This document shows positions 24,493 to 32,927 of a stretch of DNA of 64,000 nucleotides, piece by piece. Both the position numbers and the translations under genes were made by a program. Source of the stretch: Nocardia brasiliensis ATCC 700358 (GTDB lineage Bacteria > Actinomycetota > Actinomycetes > Mycobacteriales > Mycobacteriaceae); NCBI RefSeq assembly GCF_000250675.2, contig NC_018681.1, positions 9,052,001 through 9,116,000 on the forward strand, in the 5' to 3' direction. Numbering within the stretch: the first letter of the stretch is position 1; each line of letters opens with the position of its first letter. The notes beneath the pieces were generated by a model. That model was not told the origin of the DNA. It saw only the letters and a program-made list of their open reading frames with translations, and made no database searches.

Positions 24493-25712
24493 TCGGCCGC
24501 TCCTTCGGTGGCTTTGCGTTCCCCCGCACTCCAGGCGAAGGGCAGGTCGGTGCCGTTCAACAGGTGATCGCCGATCGCGCGCGCCTTCTGGATCGCCGGA
24601 TTGTGCACCGAGATGGTGCGGGCGTTGCGCCAGTGCCGATCCAGCCGCTGCCGCTCCGAAACCACCGACGCGCCACCGACTTCGAACAACAGCGAGGTGG
24701 CGGGCAGCACCAGGTCGATCACCGCGAGCTGGGCCTGTGCCGCCGCGAGTTCGGCGGCGACCAGGGATTTTTCGTCAGTGGCGCCCGCGGCGAGCACGTC
24801 GTCGAGCACGTCCGCGACGGCGAGCACACTCGACCGCGCGGCGAACGACGCCGCCGACAACTTGCCGATCACCTGCTGTACCAACGGATCCTGGCGCGGC
24901 AGCCCCGCCGCGGAATGCGTGTAGCTGCGGGTCCGGCCCGCCACCCAGGCCCGGGCGTCGGACTCCGCGCGCTGCGCGATGCCCGCGAGCACCGCGAGTT
25001 GCACCAATTGCAGGTACGACGTCCCGTAGGTGGGGCCGGGCGCACCGTAGCCGGGCCCGAGGATACGTTCCTCGGACACCACCACGTCGGTGAATTCCGT
25101 GGTGCCGCTTGCGGTCAGCCGCTGGCCGAAACCATCCCAATCGTCGTGCTGCCGTACGCCGTCGGCGCTCGCGTCGACCAGCACGCCGACCCGCTCGCCG
25201 TCGCGGTCGGCCGCGGCCAGGATGTGGTCCGCGTAGAGCGAACCGGTGCTGTAGTACTTCACGCCGTTCAGCAGCCAGCGATCGCCGTCCCTGGTCAGCC
25301 GGGTCCGGTAGCGGTCGACCGCGCCGACGCCCGGCTCGGTGATCGCGTTGCCGACCAGCGTGCCGGCGGCCACGGCCCGCAGCCACTGCTCGCGGGCCGG
25401 ACCGGGCTCGGCGAGCAGCTGGTCTTCCACGAACGAGAAGTGCACGCGCAGCGCCTGCGGCAGATTCGACTCGGCCGCGGCCAGCTCGATGAGCAACCGG
25501 AACAGCTGACGTACCGTGCCACCGTAGCCGCCGAATTCGACCGGCACCCGCAGCGCGCCGAACCTCGCCTCGCGCAACCACCCGACCTCGTCGAACGGCA
25601 GCCGGCGATCGATCTCCCGCTCCACCGCGCCCTGCGCGATCCGGTCGAAGATCGGCCCGAAGACCGCGTCCAGTTCGGCGTCGGTGGCGGATTCGGCTGC
25701 GATGGATGTCAT
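24489..25712 (-). CDS. DszC/SfnB-like flavin-dependent monooxygenase (acyl-CoA dehydrogenase fold)
   Basis: A 407-residue protein and second paralogue of the SfnB-like gene. VGNAITEPGVGAVD replaces the usual acyl-CoA contacts, and NGVKYYSTGSLYADH and HDDWDGFGQRLTASGT match the monooxygenase subgroup. The C-terminal LDRHWRNARTISVHNP is the typical flavin-contact end. The ATG at 25712 follows GGGGTG. It is the first gene of a two-gene unit with the DmoA-like enzyme. Confidence 0.86.
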   Translation of the reverse strand: MTSIAAESATDAELDAVFGPIFDRIAQGAVEREIDRRLPFDEVGWLREARFGALRVPVEFGGYGGTVRQLFRLLIELAAAESNLPQALRVHFSFVEDQLLAEPGPAREQWLRAVAAGTLVGNAITEPGVGAVDRYRTRLTRDGDRWLLNGVKYYSTGSLYADHILAAADRDGERVGVLVDASADGVRQHDDWDGFGQRLTASGTTEFTDVVVSEERILGPGYGAPGPTYGTSYLQLVQLAVLAGIAQRAESDARAWVAGRTRSYTHSAAGLPRQDPLVQQVIGKLSAASFAARSSVLAVADVLDDVLAAGATDEKSLVAAELAAAQAQLAVIDLVLPATSLLFEVGGASVVSERQRLDRHWRNARTISVHNPAIQKARAIGDHLLNGTDLPFAWSAGERKATEGAAE

Positions 25713-25850
25713 CACCCCACGATCGCGCACGCCGCGGGGGAGCTCACGGGTTGCGCGCAGCGCGATCCGAATCCGGCGCGCCGCTGTCGGTACGCGCGGC
25801 GAAAGTGCTGGTCCTGACCGATTGTCGGAGGGTGGCGCTACAGTCGCGGC

Positions 25851-26150
25851 GTGGCTGGATCGCAGTACTCGTTCGACGCGCAAGTGTGGGAGCACCACGC
25901 GGGCTCCTGGTATTTCGTCTCGCTGCCCGAGGACGTCGCCGACGAGATCGAGGAACGCTACGCGCACCGGGTCGGCGGGTTCGGCTCGGTCCGGGTGCAC
26001 GTCACCATCGGCGCGAGCCGCTGGTCCACCTCCCTGTTCCCGGATAAATCCCGCGCCACCTACGTGCTACCGGTGAAGAAGGCGATCCGCACCGCCGAGG
26101 AACTCGACGCGGGCTCACGCACCCGCGTCGAACTCGTCGTCGCGCTATGA
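25851..26150 (+). CDS. DUF1905-domain protein
   Basis: A 99-residue protein with the DUF1905 pattern: an N-terminal strand FDAQVWEHHAGSWYFVSLPE, then FGSVRVHVTIGASRWSTSLF and YVLPVKKAIR. Members are small cytosolic beta-barrel-like proteins of unknown function. The GTG at 25851 is divergent from the DszC-like gene. Confidence 0.85.
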   Translation: MAGSQYSFDAQVWEHHAGSWYFVSLPEDVADEIEERYAHRVGGFGSVRVHVTIGASRWSTSLFPDKSRATYVLPVKKAIRTAEELDAGSRTRVELVVAL

Positions 26151-26155
26151 AGCCG

Positions 26156-26821
26156 TCAGTACTGGTACGGGCCGGGTAGCGGGGGGCCGGAGGGATAGCC
26201 GCCGGTGAAACCGGACGCCGCGGCCCGGCGCTTGCTGCCACTGCGCTTGACCGCGACCACGATGACGACCGCCAGGCCGAGCAGCAGTCCCCCGACGCCG
26301 AGCGCGATACCGCCGAGCAGGGTGCCGACGAACGAGGTGCCGAGCCCGCGCCCGATCGCCGCCGTGGCGCTGGTGCCCGGGTCACCTTGGATCGTCACCT
26401 GGTAGGTCCCCGGCACCGCGGCGTCGAACGACAGTGCCGCGCGGCCTTCACGCTTGCCGAAGGAGTAGGTGACGTCGGAGTCGTAGCGCCGCAACTGCAC
26501 CGGCGCTCCGCCGGGATCGGCGATGCGCACGTTCACCTCGCCGCCGAAAATCGCCTCCGACGCGCCCGAGTATTCGAAATACACCGTGTATCCGCCGGTT
26601 TCGGACAGTTGCACGGCACCGGACCCCGGCACCTCGATCCGTTGGAAGTCGTCCACCCGGCCGGACACCTGGGTGAAACTGCCCACCGCCAAGGCCGCGC
26701 CGCCGAGCACGCCGAGGGCGATCAGCAACGCGCCGAGCGCGAACCACCAGCCCGACGGCGTGACCCGCGGCGCGGCCTGCGGCTGCGGCGGATAGGGCGA
26801 TCCCGGATAGTTCGGTTGCAT
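26156..26821 (-). CDS. Proline-rich membrane protein with extracytoplasmic beta domain
   Basis: A 221-residue protein with a Pro/Gln-rich cytosolic N-terminus, a membrane helix at about 27-49 and a roughly 110-residue beta-rich domain (GGYTVYFEYSG, GTYQVTIQGDPG). A second helix lies at about 167-193 and the tail is basic and Pro/Gly-rich. The fold is reminiscent of carbohydrate- or ligand-binding beta sandwiches, but I recognise no family. The ATG at 26821 follows GGGGGTGG. It ends 5 bp from the stop codon of the convergent DUF1905 gene. Confidence 0.75.
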   Translation of the reverse strand: MQPNYPGSPYPPQPQAAPRVTPSGWWFALGALLIALGVLGGAALAVGSFTQVSGRVDDFQRIEVPGSGAVQLSETGGYTVYFEYSGASEAIFGGEVNVRIADPGGAPVQLRRYDSDVTYSFGKREGRAALSFDAAVPGTYQVTIQGDPGTSATAAIGRGLGTSFVGTLLGGIALGVGGLLLGLAVVIVVAVKRSGSKRRAAASGFTGGYPSGPPLPGPYQY

Positions 26822-26920
26822 GTCCACCCCCGTGTCTCGTCGACGCACGTCGACGCGATATCAGGATAAGTCGGACACAACCTCCGGCGCAGGCCGGTGA
26901 TTACCAGGGCTGGGCAGATC

Positions 26921-27256
26921 TCAGCGCGGGGTGGCCATGCATTCCGTGGCGATGCGGGTGCTCGCGGTGCGGGCCTTCTCCGCGTCTTCCTTGCTCATGC
27001 CGAGGGTCTGCTGGTCGGCGGCCTTGGTGTCGTACTCGTCGCTCACCATCACCCGCAGTCCGTCCTGCGAGATGCCCTGCTCGACAAAGAGTTTCGCCGC
27101 GCACTCGGCGAGTTCCTGGTTCTTGAGCCCCTTGTCCTGAAGGGACTTGGCGAGGTCGGCCTGGGTCACCGCCGGCGCCGCCGCCGCTTTGTCGCTTCCG
27201 CATGCCGCGAGCACCGGCAGCGCGATGAGCGCCGCGGCGATCAGGGAGATCCGCAC
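26921..27256 (-). CDS. Small lipoprotein
   Basis: A 111-residue precursor with a classical lipobox: a signal ending ALPVLAACGS, so lipidation is expected at the cysteine near residue 19. The mature part is helical with two further cysteines (LAECAAKLF, ATECMATPR) that could form a disulfide. The GTG at 27256 has AAGAGGA upstream. The function is unknown; similar small helical lipoproteins are common in Nocardia. Confidence 0.75.
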   Translation of the reverse strand: MRISLIAAALIALPVLAACGSDKAAAAPAVTQADLAKSLQDKGLKNQELAECAAKLFVEQGISQDGLRVMVSDEYDTKAADQQTLGMSKEDAEKARTASTRIATECMATPR

Positions 27257-27377
27257 CTGAATCCTCTTCTTTCGAATGGGCACTAGCCATTGCCTGGACC
27301 GAACGGACGTCACGACAGCGCCGACGTCGGCCCCGATGGTACCGACCGAGCCGGAAACCGTCGTGCCGATGCCGTTT

Positions 27378-27674
27378 TCACAAATCCATCGCGGCGCGCA
27401 GCGCGGTGTCCAGGCGCTCCAGCGTCTCGGACTCCATCTCGTCCACCCGCTCGGCGAGCCAGCCGCGGAAGATGCGGCCGATGTTGCCCGCGTGCACCCA
27501 GCCGTACCGCTGCACCGGCACCGCGAGGATGTCCTGCGGGTCCTCGGCCACCACCTCGGCGGCGATCAGCCACGGCCGCGGCGACTCGTTGATGCCATCA
27601 CTGCTGATGAGCACGACCGTGCGCCGTCGGGGCGAACCATGCGGGTTGTAGATCCACAGTTCACCCCGCCGCAC
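27378..27674 (-). CDS. MazF/PemK-like toxin of a type II TA system
   Basis: A 98-residue putative endoribonuclease with the MazF-like N-terminus MRRGELWIYNPHGS followed by the strand RRTVVLISSDGIN. A later strand is DILAVPVQRYGWV. The overlap of 14 bp with the upstream antitoxin gene is the normal arrangement. Some MazF catalytic positions cannot be confirmed by eye, so a related CcdB-fold protein is possible. Confidence 0.78.
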   Translation of the reverse strand: MRRGELWIYNPHGSPRRRTVVLISSDGINESPRPWLIAAEVVAEDPQDILAVPVQRYGWVHAGNIGRIFRGWLAERVDEMESETLERLDTALRAAMDL

Positions 27675-27885
27675 GCATCGCCTCCTCGGCGGCGGCCAGC
27701 TCGGCCGCGTCCGCGGCCGCCTCGCCCGTCACATCGGGCGCCGGGCCGCAGCCGGTGCGCACGGCCTCGCGACGCGCGGCCTTCGATATCCACGCCGACG
27801 GCGACATACCCGCGCGGGCCGCGGCCTGCTCGGCATAGGACCAAGCGGCCTCGTCCAGCGAAAGGGTGACCTTACGCGTTGCCAT
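27661..27885 (-). CDS. Antitoxin, ribbon-helix-helix type
   Basis: A 74-residue protein whose N-terminus (TRKVTLSLDEAAWSYAEQAA) is a ribbon-helix-helix strand and helix. MSPSAWISKAARRE completes the DNA-binding unit, and an Ala/Glu-rich tail would wrap the toxin. It precedes and overlaps the MazF-like gene and should autoregulate the pair. Confidence 0.8.
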   Translation of the reverse strand: MATRKVTLSLDEAAWSYAEQAAARAGMSPSAWISKAARREAVRTGCGPAPDVTGEAAADAAELAAAEEAMRAAG

Positions 27886-28120
27886 ACCAATTATCTTACC
27901 CGCCTCTCCGCGTCTTCAAGCCAGACTCAGGCGCGCATGCGGGAACGTCGGCGGCCACCGGTAGAGCGGCCCACCGAGTTCGCCCGTACCCGGCGAGTTA
28001 CCCATGTGCTTAGGAAATCTGCGGCCGCGTTGGCGCGGCGGATCGGCCGTCGACCTGCCGAGAAGAAACTGAGGGCCGGTGCCTGCTGTTAGGGTTGACG
28101 CAGCGGAGAGGCGGAGTGCG

Positions 28121-28903
28121 ATGACGACGTTGAATTACCACCGGGCGGGTGCGGGCGAGCCGCTGGTACTGGTGCACGGCGTCGGCAGCCGGTGGCAGGT
28201 GTGGGAACCGGTCATCGACACCCTCGCCGAGTCGCATGACGTGATCGCGGTGGACCTGCCGGGGTTCGGCGACTCGGCCCCGCTGACCACCACCACGGTC
28301 GACACGCTCGCCGACGCACTCGCCGAATTCCTTGCCGCGCAAGGGATCGAGCGGCCACACCTGGCGGGGAACTCGATGGGCGGGTTGATCACGCTGAACC
28401 TCGGTGCCCGCGGGCTGGCCCGCTCGGTGACCGCGTTCTCCCCGATCGCGTTCTGGGACAAGGCCGGTCGGATCTGGTGCCAGCAGTCCCTCGGCCGCTC
28501 ACAGCAGCTCGCGGGACTGTTGCGGCCCGCCCTGCCCGCGGTGATGGGCACGGCCCTCGGCCGCACCCTGTTCCTGCAGCTGGTTTTCGGCAAGCCGTGG
28601 GCGGTCGGCAAACAGGTCGGGCTGGACACCGCGACGGGCGCGGCCGACGCGCCGGGTTTCACCGCGGCGCTCGCCTCGTTCGATAAGGCGCGACTGCACG
28701 AAATCGGTGCGCTGGCAGACATTCCGGTCACCATCGCCTGGGGCAACCGCGACATCCTGCTCACCTACGCCACCCAGAGCCGCCGGGCCCGCGCGACCCT
28801 GCCGGACGCCCGGCACGTCACGTTGCCCGGCAGCGGGCACACCCCGTACTACGACGATCCCGCCGCCTGCGCCGCGGTGATCCGCAGCACGGTCTACGCC
28901 TGA
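28121..28903 (+). CDS. Alpha/beta-fold hydrolase
   Basis: A 260-residue hydrolase with the oxyanion-hole segment VLVHGVGS, a GNSMGG nucleophile elbow (serine near 90), aspartate in WGNRDI and histidine in GSGHTPYYDDP. This is the complete catalytic triad of the epoxide-hydrolase/esterase-like family with a serine nucleophile. The ATG at 28121 is preceded by GCGGAG. It converges with the TetR gene, overlapping by 10 bp. The substrate is unknown. Confidence 0.9.
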   Translation: MTTLNYHRAGAGEPLVLVHGVGSRWQVWEPVIDTLAESHDVIAVDLPGFGDSAPLTTTTVDTLADALAEFLAAQGIERPHLAGNSMGGLITLNLGARGLARSVTAFSPIAFWDKAGRIWCQQSLGRSQQLAGLLRPALPAVMGTALGRTLFLQLVFGKPWAVGKQVGLDTATGAADAPGFTAALASFDKARLHEIGALADIPVTIAWGNRDILLTYATQSRRARATLPDARHVTLPGSGHTPYYDDPAACAAVIRSTVYA

Positions 28904-29562
28904 CGGTCGGGGCGTGCCAGCAGCGTGTCCGCCGCGGCCGCGCCGAGCAGGATGCGGACCGCGTTGCGCCAGCGGTGCTGGATGATTCGATTCCCCTCGA
29001 GGTCTCCGGTGAGCAGCACGCGCATGGCCAGGCCGGTCATGATCTCGATGGTGAATTCGGTGATCGTCGGCACCCGTGGGTCATCGGGGAATTCCGCGCG
29101 GAAGACGTCCCGAATGCTGGTGTGCATCAACTCGAACAGCCGATGCTCCAGCGGCAGGAACGCGGCGAGCAGCTCCGGATCGGTGCGCGCGCCCACCCAC
29201 ATCTCCAGCGCGGCCCAGAACGACGGGCCACTCAGCATGCGCATGGTCAATTCGACCGCGGTCTCCAGCCGATCGACCGAGGGCGGGATATCCGCGAATT
29301 CGCTTGTCAGCTGGTCGAATCGGCGAGCGGCCAGATGCTCGACCGCCCCGGCCAGCAGGTCGGCCTTGGTCGGGAAATGGTGTTGCAGCGTGCCGCGCGG
29401 CACGCCCGCCCGTTTCTGCACCTCGAGCGTGGTGGTGCCGGCGTAGCCGACTTCCACCAGGCTCTCGACCGCCGCGTCCAGCAGCCGCGTGCGCATGCGC
29501 GCCCTGCGCTGCGCCTGCGTCTCCCGGACGCGTTCCCCGGCGCCGGTCAGCGGCCCTGCCAC
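28894..29562 (-). CDS. TetR-family regulator of the thiolase/enoyl-CoA hydratase operon
   Basis: A 222-residue regulator. The N-terminal HTH is LLDAAVESLVEVGYAGTTTL, then GVPRGTLQHHFPTKADLL, typical of TetR. The start is uncertain: the GTG at 29562 gives a complete first helix and overlaps the enoyl-CoA hydratase gene by 16 bp, whereas the first ATG would cut off the helix. As the last gene of a three-gene operon it is a good candidate to bind the palindrome at 31887. Confidence 0.85.
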   Translation of the reverse strand: MAGPLTGAGERVRETQAQRRARMRTRLLDAAVESLVEVGYAGTTTLEVQKRAGVPRGTLQHHFPTKADLLAGAVEHLAARRFDQLTSEFADIPPSVDRLETAVELTMRMLSGPSFWAALEMWVGARTDPELLAAFLPLEHRLFELMHTSIRDVFRAEFPDDPRVPTITEFTIEIMTGLAMRVLLTGDLEGNRIIQHRWRNAVRILLGAAAADTLLARPDRQA

Positions 29563-30311
29563 TGCGGTGCACGCTTCTGCGCGAAGGCCAGCGCGCCTTC
29601 GGCGGCGTCCTTGGAAAACAGTGCGGGCAAAGCGATCTCGCCCTGTTTGGCGAAGGCCTCGGCGACCGACCAATCGGGCGACTCGTCGATGATGCGCTTG
29701 CTCGCCGCGACGGCCAGCGGTGCCGCGTCGGCGATTTCGGCCGCAAGCTCCAGCGCCACCGCCAACGCGCCACCGGGCTCGGTGATCCGGTTGACCAGTC
29801 CGAGCTGGTACAGCCGCTCGGCACCGACCCGGCCACCGGTCAACGCGAGTTCGGCGGCCATGCTGCGCGGCAGCCGCTGGGTCAGCCGCAGCACGCCGCC
29901 GCCCGCGGCGACCAGCCCGCGCTTGACCTCCGGGATGCCGAACTGCGCGTCGCTCGCGGCGACGATCAGGTCGCCGGAGAGGGCGAGTTCGAAACCACCG
30001 GCCAGCGCGAACCCCTCGACCGCCGAGATCATCGGCTTGGCCGGCGGTTTCGCGGCGATGCCGAGCGGGCCGCGCCGCTGCGTCATCGGCATCTCACCCT
30101 TCGATGCGGCGACGAGATCCATTCCGGCGCTGAAGGTTCCACCCGCGCCGGTGAGCACGAGCACGCGCGCCGCCGGGTCGTCTTCGAACGCGTCGACGGC
30201 GGACTCGATCGCCAGCGCGGTCGCGAGGTCGATGGCGTTGCGGGCCTCGGGGCGGTTGACGGTGAGCACGGTGACGGCGTCACGCCGCTCCACCAAGATC
30301 TTTTCGGTCAT
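29547..30311 (-). CDS. Enoyl-CoA hydratase/isomerase family protein
   Basis: A 254-residue crotonase with AGGTFSAGMDL forming the first oxyanion-hole strand and ISAVEGFALAGGFELAL the second. A glutamate in GIPEVKRGL sits at one of the family's catalytic positions. It probably acts in beta-oxidation of an acyl-CoA or steroid side chain. Its ATG overlaps the stop codon of the upstream thiolase (ATGA). Confidence 0.9.
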   Translation of the reverse strand: MTEKILVERRDAVTVLTVNRPEARNAIDLATALAIESAVDAFEDDPAARVLVLTGAGGTFSAGMDLVAASKGEMPMTQRRGPLGIAAKPPAKPMISAVEGFALAGGFELALSGDLIVAASDAQFGIPEVKRGLVAAGGGVLRLTQRLPRSMAAELALTGGRVGAERLYQLGLVNRITEPGGALAVALELAAEIADAAPLAVAASKRIIDESPDWSVAEAFAKQGEIALPALFSKDAAEGALAFAQKRAPQWQGR

Positions 30312-31837
30312 CGGGCAGTCCCTTCGGTGAGCGTGAGCGCATCAGCGGCAGTGATTTGCACGGCGGCGCCCAGTGGGTCGCCCTCGGTGAACGCCGCGAC
30401 AGTGTCGGCGGCGGAGGTCCGGACCAGTATGCGGGCACCGGCCGGGTTCAAGGCGCTCACCACGACGGCCTCGGGTTCGTCGAGATGGGCGGGAGCAGGC
30501 CCCTTGCGGTAGGCCACGGTGTAGGCCTCGACGGTCGCCGGACCGGTATACCCCGGAGCCGCGGCGCGCCGGGCAGCGGGCACCTCGGCTTCCAGCGAAC
30601 GGAACAGTCCCGCAGGCGGTTTCGCCGAGTACACGCCGACGCCGTGTTTGGTGATGTACCAGCCGAGCGCGGTCGCCAGGCCATAGGCCTGCGGGTCCTC
30701 GCGCAGCAGGCCGACCATGGTCGCGATCGAATGCGTGCTGTAGTTGTTGCCCGGCCCGCCCGCGAAGGTGAGCCCGCCGGTGACCGAGAGCGGCCGCGCC
30801 GGATCATCGATCGGCAGGCCGAGCGCCTCGGCCGCGACCTGCACCGCGACCGGGAAGCAGGAGTAGAGATCGATGTGCGCGACGTCCTCGATGCCGATGC
30901 CGGCCGCGCCGAGCGCCGCCCGCCCCGCCGCGGCGATCGCGGGCGACACCGACATGTCCGCGCGCTCGGTGACGAACCATTCGTCGGTGGCGGTGGCCCC
31001 GCCGTGCGGGAACACCCAGCGCTCCCGCGGCACCCCGGCCGCGTCGGCGGCGGCCGCACTGCACACGATCAAGCCCGCGCCGAGATTCACCGACAGGTTC
31101 GCGACCAGCAGCTTCGGATACGGCGTCGAGACCAGCCGATTGGTCGCGCCCGGTGTCACCAGATCGGTCGCGTCGTGCGATTCCGGTTGCCACGCATAAG
31201 GATTGCGCGCCGCGACGGCGGACAGCCGCGACCACAGCCCGCCGATCCGGGCCCGGTGCGCCTCCACGCTGAGCCCGAGCCGATGGCGCAGCGCGGTCTC
31301 CATCAGGGCGTAGAAGTACACCGGCCCCCACATCCCGGCGGCGGTTTCCATGTCGGAATTGGGTGCCCGATCGGAGCCGACGAGGTCGGTCGGCTGCACG
31401 TCGTCCGGCTGCTCCGGCCAATCCAGGGTGGCGCCCGCACGGGTCGCACTGTTCCACGCCGCCACCGCCTCGGCGCCGGTGATCAGCGCGACCTCGGACT
31501 GCCCGTCCGCGATGGCCTGGGCGACGGTGTTGAGCAGGCGCTGGGGCGCATCGCCGCCGAAGCGCACGGACTGCATCGTCCGCTTCGGGTCGGCGCCGAG
31601 TTCGGCGGCGACCAGTGCGCCGAGATCCGGGTACGGCCTGCTGACCGGGGCCGCGGCCGCAATCAGGTCCGCGCCGCGCAGGAGCCGATCGCCGGTGCCG
31701 CTGTCGGCGCCCGCACGGCGCAGCGATTCGGCCGCGAGCTCGACCGGACCCGGCAGGCCGGGTTCGCCGTTCCGGTGTACGACCTGCCCGGCGCCGACGA
31801 GCACCGGCGTTCGGGGATCAATTCCCGCTGGCAGCAT
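30308..31837 (-). CDS. Acetyl-CoA acetyltransferase (thiolase-like, Rv1867 type)
   Basis: A 509-residue member of the thiolase superfamily. LPAGIDPRTPVLVGAGQVVH, IALITGAEA-type segments and the SCFPVAVQVAA cysteine region near 340 match the long actinobacterial acetyl-CoA acetyltransferases resembling Rv1867. These carry an extra C-terminal OB-like domain (TVEAYTVAYRKG). The ATG at 31837 has a strong GGAGGAAC. It is the first gene of the thiolase-echA-tetR operon. Confidence 0.88.
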   Translation of the reverse strand: MLPAGIDPRTPVLVGAGQVVHRNGEPGLPGPVELAAESLRRAGADSGTGDRLLRGADLIAAAAPVSRPYPDLGALVAAELGADPKRTMQSVRFGGDAPQRLLNTVAQAIADGQSEVALITGAEAVAAWNSATRAGATLDWPEQPDDVQPTDLVGSDRAPNSDMETAAGMWGPVYFYALMETALRHRLGLSVEAHRARIGGLWSRLSAVAARNPYAWQPESHDATDLVTPGATNRLVSTPYPKLLVANLSVNLGAGLIVCSAAAADAAGVPRERWVFPHGGATATDEWFVTERADMSVSPAIAAAGRAALGAAGIGIEDVAHIDLYSCFPVAVQVAAEALGLPIDDPARPLSVTGGLTFAGGPGNNYSTHSIATMVGLLREDPQAYGLATALGWYITKHGVGVYSAKPPAGLFRSLEAEVPAARRAAAPGYTGPATVEAYTVAYRKGPAPAHLDEPEAVVVSALNPAGARILVRTSAADTVAAFTEGDPLGAAVQITAADALTLTEGTAR

Positions 31838-31886
31838 GGTTCCTCCGCAGATCAGGCGTGCCGTCGCCCGCACGGCAGGCGACGCA

Positions 31887-31910
31887 GTTACCGTCAGCAT
31901 TGACGGTAAC
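31887..31910. promoter_or_regulatory. Operator-like inverted repeat in the divergent promoter
   Basis: Arms GTTACCGTCA (31887-31896) and TGACGGTAAC (31901-31910) are perfectly complementary with a 4-base spacer. It lies 49 bp before the thiolase start and 79 bp before the divergent enoyl-CoA hydratase gene, where a TetR dimer could control both. The likely binder is the TetR encoded in the same operon. Confidence 0.75.
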
Positions 31911-31989
31911 CTGGGTTCGATTAGAGCAGAGTCGCCGTGACCGGGCAATGCCCCCTGACTTCGAACTGACTCACGGGTAAGATCCGGGC

Positions 31990-32751
31990 ATGGGCACCCA
32001 CATCGCGCTGCGCTTCGACGGCGATCGCGCCTACGTCTCCCTCGACCGGCCGGACAAGCACAACGGCCTGACCATCGATATGCTGCGCGAGCTGATCGAT
32101 ACCGCGCACACCATCGCGGGCCGCGACGACGTGCGCGCGGTGATCCTGTCCGGCAACGGCCCCAGTTTCAGCAGCGGCCTCGACATCGCGAAGGCGGCCG
32201 GCGATCCGCTGTCCATCGTGCGGGCCTTCGTGCCACTGCCCTGGCGCGGCACCAACGTCTTCCAGGAAGCCTGCTGGGCCTGGCGCAGGCTGCGGGTGCC
32301 GGTGATCGCCGCCGTGCACGGCCGCTGCTACGGCGGTGGACTGCAACTCGCGCTGGCCGCCGACTTCCGCTTCGCCACCCCGGATTCGGAGTTCTCGGTG
32401 ATGGAGGCCAAACACGGCCTGGTGCCCGACATGACCGGCGCGGCCACCCTCTCCCGCCTGATCGGTGTCGACCAGGCACTCCTGCTGACGATGACCGCGG
32501 ACACCGTCGACGCCGCCTATGCCGAACGGATCGGCCTGGTCACCGAGGTCACCGCGGACCCGGTCGCCGCCGCGGAGAAGCTGGCCGACCGGATCGCGAC
32601 GCGCTCGCCGCACGCCGTCGCCGGGGCCAAGCGGCTCTTCGACAAGGCGTGGCACGCCTCGACCCGCCGCACCTTCGCCCTCGAGCGGGCCACGCAACTG
32701 CCGCTGGTCATCCGGCTGGCCGTCAACCGGGGAAAATCCGGCATCGACTGA
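31990..32751 (+). CDS. Enoyl-CoA hydratase/isomerase family protein (second paralogue)
   Basis: A 253-residue crotonase with GNGPSFSSGLDI and IAAVHGRCYGGGLQLALAAD forming the CoA/oxyanion region. The expected catalytic glutamate of EAKHGLVPDM is present. It is divergent from the thiolase operon and shares the palindromic operator, so it probably belongs to the same regulon. Confidence 0.9.
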   Translation: MGTHIALRFDGDRAYVSLDRPDKHNGLTIDMLRELIDTAHTIAGRDDVRAVILSGNGPSFSSGLDIAKAAGDPLSIVRAFVPLPWRGTNVFQEACWAWRRLRVPVIAAVHGRCYGGGLQLALAADFRFATPDSEFSVMEAKHGLVPDMTGAATLSRLIGVDQALLLTMTADTVDAAYAERIGLVTEVTADPVAAAEKLADRIATRSPHAVAGAKRLFDKAWHASTRRTFALERATQLPLVIRLAVNRGKSGID

Positions 32752-32927
32752 ATCCGGCCCGGCAGTTCCGGACCGAGGCCGCCCTTTTCGACGAGATCAC
32801 TGCTAGCATTTTCCGCAGATTTGCCAGCCAGTCGAATTGTGGTGCGCTACACACCGCGAGGGGTCTGTGTATCGCGGAAGTCTGTGTTTCGCATTGCTTT
32901 CGGCGTGATTCCGGAGGGCGCACAGAC

